64,000 nt of DNA from Diospyros lotus (lineage: Eukaryota > Streptophyta > Magnoliopsida > Ericales > Ebenaceae): contig NC_068347.1 in NCBI RefSeq assembly GCF_014633365.1, forward strand, positions 34,328,116 to 34,392,115, in the 5' to 3' direction. The position numbers and the translations under genes are program-made. Shown piece by piece: positions 39,101 to 51,100 of the stretch (the stretch's first letter is position 1; every line of letters begins with the position of its first letter). The notes beneath the pieces were generated by a model. The model did no database searches, had not been told where the DNA came from, and saw nothing but the letters and a program-made list of their open reading frames with translations.

Positions 39101-42100
39101 CTATGCAACTGCAGTACAAAGATGGGCATATGCATACCTTTCAAATTAATAACAACATTGATCTAATTATGGAGTCAAGTGGTTCACCATCTGATGTAGT
39201 CTCACATGCTCTTAACTGTGAAATTGAGATGGTTCAACTTGATGTCCACGAACCTCTATCCCCTTCCAAGGACCTGGAATACAAAAAAGAGATAATAAAC
39301 AGATTAAGAATATCAGATGTGCCAGAAACACTGCCCATAGATGTAAGGACATCTCAAATGGGGCCATCTAGTGAAGACAGAGTATCGGAATGGCTTTGGA
39401 CGCTTCACAGAATTGGTAAATCAGCTATGAATTAATCTCTTCCATGAGAAAATGACAGTTATCTTCTGTTGACCTTATATTTGAATTGTGTTATATTATA
39501 TTCTGATAAGCTTGCTTATTTTCAGTTGTTGATGTGGTTAGAACCGATAATCATCTAGAGTTCTATGAGGATGCCAAAAATTTAGCTCGAATGTCAGATA
39601 TTCTTGCTGTTTATGCCTGGGTTGATCCTGCAACAGGGTACTGCCAAGGTTGTGCCCATCTCTTTTGACTCAAATTGTTTCTATTACTACTGCGTTCATG
39701 CAACGAGTAGGGAATCTGTAATCTCAGATTTGAGCTTCAATTGTTCTTGTTCTGACTAAGAATGTGATTGTAGGTATGAGTGATTTACTATCACCATTTG
39801 TTGTTCTTTTTGAGGACAATGCTGATGCTTTTTGGTGCTTTGAGATGCTTTTAAGAAGAATGGTATGTCTGAAGGAGGGGAATTATTTTTCTTAAGATAT
39901 ATGATATATCTATGTCAGAACACTTATCACCCGTTTGATTTTGTTCTTAGTTTTCATGTGTTCATTTTCAGCTTCAGTTTTCAAATTTGTCTGTGCAGTT
40001 TTCGTTTTCAGTTGGAAAAATGAAAACTAAATCTCTTATTTGATTTTTGTTGTCATCTTCAAAAGTTTGATAAATCTATTTATGTTAATTTTCTTTTCTT
40101 AATACAGAGATAGAACTTTTCTAAGTCGATGTAATATAATTTTTTTTTCATATAATATTAACTTTTTTACTTAATATTTTGCACTTCTTTGTGCACAAAT
40201 ATATTTTGAAAGGTAAATTCCACCCAAATCCCCTGTGATGTGGGTCATTTTTTGCGGACAGCTTCTTTAGTTTAAATTTAGCATTTAAGGTCCTCGTGGC
40301 TTGCTTCTTCTTCTTCTTTGCTTTTTTTTTTTTTCAAAGAATGCCTTCCATTAGGTCAAGCTACTAAGGACATTAAAAGGAATAGGATTAATTCCACCCA
40401 AGCCCTACGGGGTCTAGGTTCATTGTACTATTTTTTAATGTCAGTTGCTTGACCTAATTGAAGGGGCAGTTTGGGCAAAAAGCAAACCACAGGGATCTCA
40501 AATACTAAATTTAAACTATAGGGGGTCTCTATAAAAACGACTCCAACCAAAGGGGACTTGGGTGTAATTTACCCAATTTTGGTATTTTCCTGTTTAGCCA
40601 TTTTTTCTTTGGAAATGGGTTTATTTTTCGAAATAAAAAAAACGCAACCAAATGAATTCTTTCCCCCCCTCTATTTTGAAAATGAACACAAAAAGTTGGA
40701 AACAACAATGAAATTGAATGGGCCATTAATTTGCTTGAGCAGTTTGATGTTTTTTTGCTTACTTAGATTATTCATACCTCTGCAGCGTGAAAACTTTCAG
40801 ATGGAAGGACCAACTGGCGTGATGAAGCAGTTGCAATCACTGTGGCATATCTTGAAGCTTACAGACAAAGAAATGTTTGCTCATCTTTCACGTATAGGTG
40901 CTGAAAGCCTTCATTTTGCCTTCCGGATGCTGCTAGTACTCTTTCGCCGGGAGTTATCCTTCAATGAGGCTCTTTGTATGTGGGAGGTTTGTGCTTATAG
41001 TTGGTCTTCCTCACTGGTTAATAGGTGGCTGCGGTGCGCATCTTTTATCGCTATTTTATGATAAAGAACAAACAGAAACATTCTAAATTTCAATATGGGC
41101 CATAATATTTACTAGATTATGGTATAGCTAGAATCTGGGCAATGGGGTAGTAGCAGTGTCTGGTGGCTGCATGTACTTCTATGGCACAATTTTATTGGGA
41201 TTGATTTTCTTTTTCTTCCTACTGCATAAAGAGCCGGACTCTGCAAATTATTCTCTGATCTACCATGTCCATATTTATTGTTTGCAGTCTCTTTTCCCCA
41301 TAATTTCAATTTCTGTCCAGCCTTCTTCTGTTAAAATGAACCTTTTCAGCTGACCATATACTTACTGTGTGGTTGGGATTTGAGTGCCAATGTTTGAATT
41401 TTTATATAATGTTCTGTCATCTCAGGATGTGGCTCTTAGTGCTGCATTCTTCCATGTGCAAGATTAAGAAGCTACTATGTGTCATGACCCTAGGAGTAAT
41501 AAAGGGGTAATATGGTAATAGGCTCAGTATCCTAAAATGCGGCCTAGGCGACCACTGCAATTTCGTGCAAATCGGCACCCTTAGGCACCAGGCCTGATTA
41601 ATCGAGCCCAATCGACATGCCGCTCGGGTCGCCCAGACGCGTTTGAATTTTCCCTATTTCTTTCCCTTTTATATCCTCTCGCCGTGGTTTGGGTTCGTCT
41701 CTGGTGGGCTCGTTGATTTCTCTCTCTCGTTGTCGCCACTGCCAATTGTCCTCTTCTTAGCCACGTTCTCGCTGCCTGTCTCCCTGTCAGTTTAGCCACT
41801 CCGTCGCCAATCATCTCGTTGCTTTCTCTCTCGTCGCTGCTGTCGCCACTAATCGTCTTTCTCAGCCATGTTCTTGTTGCCTATCTCCCTACTGGTTCTC
41901 GCTCTTCTTCTTTCGATACGATCCGAGGCCTAGCTTCGATTTTCAACTCTTTCATCATTTGTTTAGCTTCTTTCATTAATAAGCTTCGATTTTTAGCTCT
42001 TTCTAGGTTTGAAGCTTCTTTCATCATGTTTGCAACTCTTCTCAAGAAGCTTCGATTTTTGCAGCTCTTCTCAAGAAATTTGTGTTTTGATAGGATTCTA

Positions 42101-45100
42101 GGGTTTGCAGCTAGTTGTTGGATATGCGCACAACTGAACCTGCAATTGGATTATGTTGGGTGTAAATAATTGAGTATTGTTTGAGATTCTTAAAGGTTTA
42201 TTCTGGAAGTAGGATCAAATTACATCAAAAAGTTAAAAAAAACAACAGTTTTCCTAGGTGTCGCCGGCGCTAGGCCCCAGTCTGGCACCCAACTAGTGGC
42301 TAGCGCATTTTAGAACACTGAATAGGCTTATAATAGTTGTTAGTAGATATTTTAGCAGTTGGTTAGACATGGGGGGTGTTATTCATTCAGTTAGAAGCCA
42401 GGTATGCCTATAAAAGGCTACTATAAACGGATGAGATCATTATGTTGAATGATAATTGAATCCTATTATCTCTCTCAAACTCTCTGCTCTCTTTCTCCTG
42501 TTCTCTGTGTGTGTGTGTGTGTGTGTTTTGATATGCAACTCTCCCCCTCATTTCTATTTGTTGTCTTTCCCCATTTTTGTCCAATTTTCCCCTCCAATCA
42601 TTTTGTTCTTGGTCCTAGCCTATCGGAATCTTCCGATTTCCAATCCAAACCCTAGGATAAACCCTAGGTACATGACAAATTGGTATCAGAGCTGACGTTC
42701 CTTGGCTGTGAGTTCGGAAATTCAATAGCGTTCAATCCAATTCGGAAATAATCAAGCCTGATTCAAAGCAGATATGGTAGATAGCGACAGAGGTAGGCGG
42801 TTTGTAGAAGTGGTCTCAGTGTCAAAATTTTGGTGAATTGGAAGCTGCAAAATCAACGGCGAGCTAGCTAATTTAAGCAAACTTCAACGGTGAGTCATGA
42901 AGTAGATCTAAGTCTAAGTATTGAAGGCAAAGCCGGTCGTTGACTCTCGATCGCGAAATTCAAGAGGCGTCAGTTGCATCAGAGTCGTTTAATGTGTTAA
43001 GAGTGGTGCCAATTGAGTAACAGAGTCCCTCGAAGAAGGTGATTGGGAATGCTGTTCGACTTTTGGAGGCGAGCGAGGATATGCCTCTGTTATTGATCTC
43101 CAATGATGATTTACGTTGGTGATTAGGTGAAGCAATCCCAATGAATTCCAAAGCCAAGCCAGTGGTCGCGACCATCGGACGGTGATTGGGTGGGTCGCAG
43201 CCGTTGTAAGTCTTGATTGGTGGCTAGTGCAACAATTCTTAGGCTGTTGATTTCTTCATTCCGTCGCTGCTAAGTTTCGACGCAGTGAATTTGGTCGTCC
43301 TTGTTTGAAAGTGAAAGGCGAAACAGAGCATAGCAGTTTCAGCTTGAAGTGGTAGGTAGATTCCGTTCGGAGAGATGGATTTCGCTCGTGAGATCCGACA
43401 CCTTAGGTTGCCAATTTCCGATCACCTCACGCTCTGAATTGGAAAGCGTTTGAGGCAAGTATAGGAGACTTTTACATCAAACGAGCTAGGAGGTGGAGTT
43501 AGACCCATTGCCTAGCATTTTATTTTGCTGGGGAATTGAAGATCGCTAATCCATAATGAAGCGGATCTTGAGTGATAGTTGATCCATAGTGATCGGCTGC
43601 AGTGATTTCCAGAGATTGACTTGGGTTAGGAAATTGTTGAGTTGCGATTGCTTTCAGTCTTGATCGGTGATAAATTGCAGATCAAGAGAGGCTAATTGAG
43701 TTGCAGTAGGAGTTTCAGGAGTAGTAGATCGGACGGGCAACTTAGTACAAATCAGAGTGAGGCGACTTGTAGGAGGTTGAACTGAGCCGATTAAATCTTT
43801 GGCCATTGAATTGGATCTGGACGAATCCAAGTTGAGTTGCTTAAATTCCAAAGCAACTTGAAGTAGTATAGGAGACGATTAATTTTCAGAAATTGATTTC
43901 GATGCCTGGGGTGATAGATGGCTATTGTAGCATTGAGGTTTGGAGTTCAAGTGGTGGACTTCGTCAGCAAGCTAGCTAGGTGAATTCCGATCCGTTTAGG
44001 CTATTGCCAGCTGACATGGTTAACTTCCAAGCGAGAGAGCAGCCTTTGGTTCGAATGTTTGAATTTGGGAGGTGAAGCAGGGTGGAAAGAGCTCCGGTTT
44101 CTTGGCCTGTGGCTTGTTTCACCTGTGAAAGTTCTGTTGAGACAGACAGTGTGCGCATGAGGCCATGGGAGCCTCAATTGCAGCAGAAGAATGTTGCATT
44201 TTCAGTGGGATCTCCTACTCGTGAGGTCATGAGAAGCAGTGCACGCATGATACAATTGGAACCTCAATTGTAGCAGAAGAATGTTGATAATTAGTTCAGT
44301 TAAAGGCACAAGCAAACAAGCAGTGTGATACATGAAACGTGTGAGGAATTCAGTTGTATGTTACACAAGTAGTTGTAGGAGTTTGCGATGATACTTACTA
44401 TGAAGTATCACTACAGCTTTCTCGCTGAATTTTTCGATGATTATTGTGAAAGTTTTAACTCAGAAGAATTCCTTAAAATAGAGTAGCCGAAGGAGAAGTC
44501 ATTATGGTGGGAAACTAATTCACTACTTACCTTCAATGTGGAGTGGAAGAAGTATATCAGTTTAGGCGGAATTGACAAGAAAGGTGATTGTAACGATAGT
44601 GTTGGCAGCAACAACAACAATTTCAGGGGTTTGGTCCAGGGTGTGTGGGAAAAAGGAGAATTAAAGGAACACACAGATTCCTTTGGAAAAGAAGTTCTTG
44701 ATGAGGATGTTTCAAATGAATAATCATGGAAGTCCAAAACCATAGTTGTTAAAGGCGCGCCTAGGCGCGCGCTTAGGTGCCAGTTCGGCGCCTCGCCTAG
44801 GCTGAGGCGAGACGATTTCAGCGAGGCCCTCGCCTTGCACGGTGAGGCACCAAGGCGAGAGGCGTGCATCATGAAACTTAGGTTTTAATTAAAACCTGGG
44901 CAGCCCAATTCCTCCTATCTTCTCGGTTCCAGCATGTATACATTACACCATATTTACATTTTTTTAGTTTAAGTAAATGTCCACATTTTCTTTTATTTAT
45001 ATTTTACTTTCCATTTACTTTAATACATAAATGTAAATAAGAAAGTATCCCCCATTTGGATTCAATAAAAATACCTAAAAAATCAAAATTCATAACAATA

Positions 45101-48100
45101 AGAAAATAGAATTTTGGTTTTAGTACAAACTCGGGATTTAGCGATTTTACCACCCCCAAAATACATACCTACTATTTCTTGAAAAATTCATTAAAAATTA
45201 TTTTAACAACAATGAATATTAGCTATCAAAATACCAAGAGATAGTTTTTCAAAATGAAAACATTTTCTTATATGTTTTTTTATAATGCGCTAATCTTCAA
45301 GACTTAGAAAAATAGCATTTTTCAAAATGAAAACATTTTCTTGATTGTGGACTTGTAGTGTTTATATGTTTGTTTAGAACTTTGCATGATGATTGGTATT
45401 TGTTTGAGTTTGAGACTTTAAGTTTGAACTTTGACGATATTTCTAGTTTAGAATTTGCATGATGAATTAATCAACTTTGATGATGTTAGTTTAGAATTTG
45501 AAGATAATGAATCATTAATGATATGCATGTATTATTATTGATAATTTGATAGTTTTTAATGATTTTACAAAATTTTGAGTTTTTTTTGTAAAAGGTGCAC
45601 CTCGCCTCGTGCGCCTCATACCTCAGGCTCTAGGACCCTTTGCGCCTTGCGCCTTTCAGAACTATGTCCAAAACTAGAGCTGAATGATGCAGTCAGTCAA
45701 ATGACAGGGATAACAGGAGGCAACAAGGAATTTCTAGAATTGGGGAGGAATTCTCCTGCTGAAAGGCTGCAAGGGAATAATGGGGAAGCATTTGATGAAG
45801 TGACAGAGGAAGCCAAGACCAACTTGTTGCCCCCGGTGGCTAGTGCATGGGTTGAAAGATTTGGTGGTGTTCTGGATCAGAAGTTCGTGGGACATGGAAT
45901 AGCATTGGATCAGGAAAATCTGGCTGAAGGACCATCAATCTATATGGATATTGGTGTTGGAATTCTTCAATTTTGGAACGAAACATTGGTCCATTGGATA
46001 AGTTGGTTATAAAATAGGCTAGAGCTGAGAGTGGCAATACCTACAACATCTATCCTAGGCTGGGTCTAGATTGTGATGGACCACATGTAGTTAAAGAAGA
46101 TCCTAAGGATATTGCTCCTTTGACTTTGGTGCCGAAGCAAGTTGAGCCGTCCTTGACTTGGGTTAAAGTAGGTCTCAAACAGTCTTCAGTGTTGGTTTTG
46201 GCAGGGAAGGAACAACTTAAGTATACGGAACATAAGGATTGCCACAAGGTCTGGGGAGAAGATGGAAGAGAAGGGTGCTGCTGGACTGCTTGTTATTACA
46301 ACTCATTGGCATAATCTCTATATAAGGACTCTTGAAGAATACACTCTACATTGGCAAGAAAGGCAAAACAGAAAGAACATAAAAGTGAAAAGGAAGTGGC
46401 CTAGAAGGAGAAAGAAAGAAAGAAGGATAAACCAAATAGAGAAGGATTGGATGAAGAGCAATGGCTACTGGTTGCAAGTTCTTGGGGACAAGAATTCTCT
46501 GAAGGAGGGGGGAATTGTCATGACCCTAGAAGCAATAAAGGGGTAATATGGTAATAGGTTTATAATAGTTGTTAGGAGATATTTTAACAATTGGTTAGAA
46601 GTACATGGGTGTTGTTATGCATTTAGTTAGGAGCTAGATATGCCTATAAAAGGCTACTGCAAATAGATGAGATCATTATGTTGAATGATAATTGAATCCT
46701 ATTGTCTCTCGCAAACTCTCTGATTTGTTCCTCCCATTCTCTCTCTCTCTCTCTCTCTGTGTTTTGATTTGCAACTCTCCCCCTCATTTCCTATCTTCCC
46801 CTATTTCTATCCAATTTTTCCCTCCAATCATTCTATTCTTGGTCCTAACCCATCGGAATCTTCCGATTTCCAATCCAAACCCTAGGCTAAACCCTAGGTA
46901 CGTGACACTATGATGCTTTTAGCACGCTCATGATGAGATAGAAGCAGATTATTGGTATCCAGCTGATAGCTGAAATGTTATGTAAGCTTAATAGTCACTA
47001 AATTGTATGCATAAACATACATGACATGTTCATAACAACAACAACATATCCAGCCTTTATCCCACTAATACATGACATGTTCATGTGCAGCCAAAATTGA
47101 TAATAGTTTCCGTGATTATATTATCATTTTTTACCCAGTACTGATATGAAAATGAATTATGTAAGGGGAGATTTTTGGGAACATGAGATTAAACTTGAAA
47201 TTAAACTAACTGTGATGTGCTGACTTTATTGCCAAGATATCGTCATGATTTCACTGAAGTTTGGATAGTACAATGTCATTCCATGTTCTAGATCTGGGTC
47301 TGTATTTTTTTCAGCTAGATATTCTGCAAAATGCATCCAATTTGTTCCATAGGATCTTTGCATGAATATTGTACTTGAATTTATTTTTGTTTCTTAAGTA
47401 TGGAAAGATATGAAAAATGGAGAAACTCCTTGAAAGAAAAATTAATTATTTAATTAATATACATTCACTTAATAGGAAAGGAAATATTGTAGACAACTTT
47501 TAGTAGCTGTGCATTGCTATTTCTCTATTTCAAAAAATAGTTGTTTTTCCTTGTAAAATGGTTTTCCAATTTACTCCAATTTAATATTTTAAATATAGAA
47601 TAGAGGATCAAGCTTGAGTTCATGTAGTTGTCACCACCTAGTGGGATAAGGCTTGATATGTTGTTGTTACAAACATAGAATAGAAGATTGATGAGCACTC
47701 AAAATAAATAATTCATAGGAAAAACTCGTACATGGACTTGGTAATTTTTATGAAAAATTGATCATCAAAGTCATTACAAAAGTTTGAGTTGTGTTTCCAT
47801 GTTGTACAAGTTGGTTTAACAATATTAACTATGTGATGGAGCATGACCATATCAATTATCTCATTCACTGCCATCTTATGTAGCTTTTCTATATAAATTA
47901 GATGGTGTTGGAACTTTATCTCGTTAGTTCCTCGCTAATGGGTTGTGTCAAAATTTTGTCACATTGTTCTTTTGCATAAATTTGTTTGTCGGTCTGACTT
48001 TTAGATGTTGTGACACCAACCCTAACTTGGTTAGGATAAAGTGCTGTTGATGATGATGAAAGTCATTACGAAAGTTTGTATGTCATTCAGAATAAGCTGT

Positions 48101-51100
48101 TTTGATTCTCGTCACAAAAATATTCTTTCCTGTAATTGTTTGGAAAAAAAAAAAAAAAAGGTCCAAGTGAAGTTGTCAATGGTTTCTGCATTTCTGAGTT
48201 TTGGGTTTTAAAACTGGATAAAATCCAATATTAAGCTCTTGCATACAAAATTACATTAGCAATGTAGTTTATTGGATGGTTTATCTCCTGCCTTCTCATG
48301 TGATGCCTTTTGCTTCCAGTGTCATCTGAACGAACTCTTTTCATTACATTCCATCTGTGGTATGTACTGAGAAATAATAATGAGGGTAAAACTTCAACAG
48401 AGTAATTAAAAGGCATGCAATATGTTCAGCCATCAATCTCACAAAAGACCACATTTATTTGTCTGCACTTTTCTCACATTGAGCAGATCATCTCTATTTG
48501 CTTTCATAGTATAGATTTTGGTTTGTAAAGTTGTTCATTAACATAGCCCCTCCCCCCAGCCGGGCAGATGTGTGGTTTTGTGTGCATGAGAAAGGATTAG
48601 GGCCACAGAAAATGTATACAACATGCATATTGTGTCCTGTTGTGAATCGTATTTTTTTTCTGGTTCTAAGACCAGTAGTTCTAGCGGTCAACTCGGTTCT
48701 TTCAAATTGTTTCTCATTATGAAGAAAAGGTAACAAAGATAAAATATTTGATTCAGCATTACCTTTTAATTGCCAAATAGTTGGTTGCTGAAATAGATCT
48801 ATACTCATGGTTTTTCATTTGCAAGCATGCCATTTTGTTTTCTGTTATCAGGGCCACAGAAAACGTATACAATATGCATACTGTGTATGAATATTTGATT
48901 CAGCCTTACTTTTTAATTGCCAAATAGTTGGTTGCTGAAATTGAACTATAGTCATGTTTTTTTTTTTTTTTCATTTGCGAGCATGTCATTTTGTTTTCTG
49001 TCACACTGCAGATGATGTGGGCTGCTGATTTTGATGAATCTCTGGTTTACAATTTAGAGCGGAGTTGTCTGGAGCCATTGGTAATACAGATTCCTAGGGA
49101 ATCAGTTGCAGAAATGGCAGAAGAAAGCATTGATAATGGCAACATTATTGTAAAAGGTGGTCTACAATCAAATCATGGAAATGGAGAACGCTCCACCCCT
49201 GATGATGAAGACAACGATGACGATGGAATTACATCAGCATCGACCCATGCCTTTTGTGGATTAGCAAAAGGTTTCTGGTCAAAAAATGATCAATTGCATA
49301 TGTGTACTGTAGTCACATCCACAAGGAATGGTGACAATGACTTACCTGTCTTTTGTGTAGCGGCAATTCTTGTAACAAATCGTCAAAAAATCATCCGAGA
49401 AACCAGTTCCATTGATGATCTGATAAAGGTAGGTTCACTTTTGCCACTGGATTTAAGCTATACATTTGCAATAACCGCCTATTTGATGGATGCATTGTAA
49501 TTTGTCTTATCATGGGTTGTTCCTGTCAATCACTGAATGCCTCTATCATGTTCTTTGATCAGCATGCAACAAGGAGTGAAGTGCAAATTAGGTGTCATAG
49601 TTAAGGGTGAGGATTGACTGCTCTTTCAGTTGAACTTGAGATTAGTGTTTTATGCATAGCAATCACTTGGTACTATCGGCATCATGTGTAAGGTGCTACA
49701 GGCTGCTGCAGTACTTGTTCAAGGACTAATGGGAAGTACATTTTCATAACGGTTATCTGCCTCACGTGTGTGATAAATATTAATACGAGGAACCATTTTC
49801 TTGTTTACACTAAGGACCAGGAGGCTTTCTTTTTGAAAGCTCCTTGTTGCTATAGTCCAATTTTGAGTAATCAGTATTTGCATGTACAGAAATTTAGATA
49901 GGTGTGCAACCACATGCTCCAATAATGGAATTCCTACCCCCCCGGGTGTTCAATTTTGTGGGATGTTATCCTCAATTCTATAGGTTTGGACATGCATTAG
50001 GGTATAAGTGAACCTAGGGTCTTTGCTTTTTCATCATCATTATCCTTGTTGGTTTTCACAAGGTCCGTTCAGTTGCAATGTTCTCCTCTAACTCTAGTCT
50101 ATATGATCATGATACTAGCAACCCTCTTATCTCTTGGATGCTTGGAAAATTTTGTAGTTCCAGAGTTTCTTTTAGTGCTTGTATCTTGGTATTGGATCTG
50201 TGCCGCCACTGTTCTTCTCCCCCCCCCCCTCCCCCAACATACACACATTGAGACCCCCTCCTCCCCCGCCCCCCCCCCCCCCCAAAAAAAAAAAAAAAAT
50301 GACTAGTAATTAGAAACTTTTTGGATGGTGACAGATGGATTCTTTTGTGTACCTTGTTGCAGATATTCAATGATAGGATGCTCAAGATCAGGGTCAAGAG
50401 ATGTATACGTACAGCCATGAAGCTTCGGAAAAAGTATTTGGATAAGGTTGTGAGATTTTATTGCATTCATCTTTTCTTTTATTTATTTTTTGTTGCATAA
50501 TCATTGTCTTCATGCACACTTTTTGAGGAATTATTATGTTTTTATTTGCCTTATCTTTTTAGAGCAACGGCAAGGTTGCTCCTTTGTGATTGGAAAGTCA
50601 TGGGTTCAAGTTATGGTAACAGCCTCTTTGCAAAGCAAGGATAAGGCTTATAAAGACGGCCCTCCCCCAACCCTCACAAAGCAGAGCTCATGCATTTGAG
50701 ATGACCTTTATTACCTTTTCTTTTTTACTAGCCTTTGTGAGCCAACTTTACTACTGCCTAATGTTGCATGATGCCTTCAACTGATTGAAATGACAGTGCT
50801 TCTCCGTGTCAGATTCAATAAAACGATTATCCTTTCCTTTTGAGTCGTCATATCCTCCCGCAACTCTCTTCTGTTTGGTATAACTAGGCTTTGCCTGTAC
50901 TATTAAACTTTGTTGTGGGCCAATAAAAGCAAATTAGTGTTGAAGATGAATTGGTGGTTCTTTTTTTTTTTCCTGCCATTCTTATAGAAATGCATATTTT
51001 ATTGTGCTACGAATTGTTTTTGTCTCCTCTACCTTCTTAGATGCCTTTCTGAGATTTCAATTTTGTATGAACCAGTTGATCAAGAATGGTAGGCCTGCAG

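Larger units (their letters stand above)
39863..40785 (+). other. TBC intron 6
   Basis: This 0.92 kb intron is largely made of two inverted-repeat elements, one apparently inside the other (39929-40723 and 40211-40574). Confidence 0.75.
41480..46907 (+). mobile_element. Non-autonomous LTR retrotransposon with nested hAT insertions
   Basis: The two LTRs (41480-42677, of which 804 bases are a nested hAT and its duplication; and 46516-46907) begin TGTCATGACCCTAG and end GTGACA or ATGACA. The flanking 5-base duplication is CTATG on both sides (41475-41479 and 46908-46912). A tRNA-iMet-type primer site (TGGTATCAGAGC) follows the left LTR and a purine tract (GAAGGAGGGGGGAA) precedes the right one. 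Removing the insertions leaves LTRs of about 394 and 392 bases and an internal region of about 2.9 kb. I found no protease, reverse transcriptase, RNase H or integrase motif; short ORFs near 44538-44723, 45690-46012 and 46262-46546 may be gag-like remnants. It is therefore a LARD-type passenger. Confidence 0.93.
40987..49011 (+). other. TBC intron 7, 8.0 kb transposon nest
   Basis: It runs from the donor after LCMWE to the acceptor before MMWAADFDE. It holds an LTR retrotransposon with two hAT insertions, three short LINE ends and a duplicated acceptor region, each listed separately. The neighbouring exons join without loss of frame. Confidence 0.9.

Noticed and set aside
40558..40785. Open frame upstream of TBC exon 7
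   Set aside because: The frame extends into an intron made of inverted-repeat elements; the acceptor CTGCAG at 40785 and the family text start at RENFQ.
45575..46012. 145-codon ORF as an independent gene
   Set aside because: It starts inside a hAT element and continues in the retrotransposon body; it is a chance fusion of mobile DNA.
50107..50418. Glycine-rich ORF on the - strand
   Set aside because: It is produced by a C-run and A-run next to TBC exon 9 and covers that exon in antisense.
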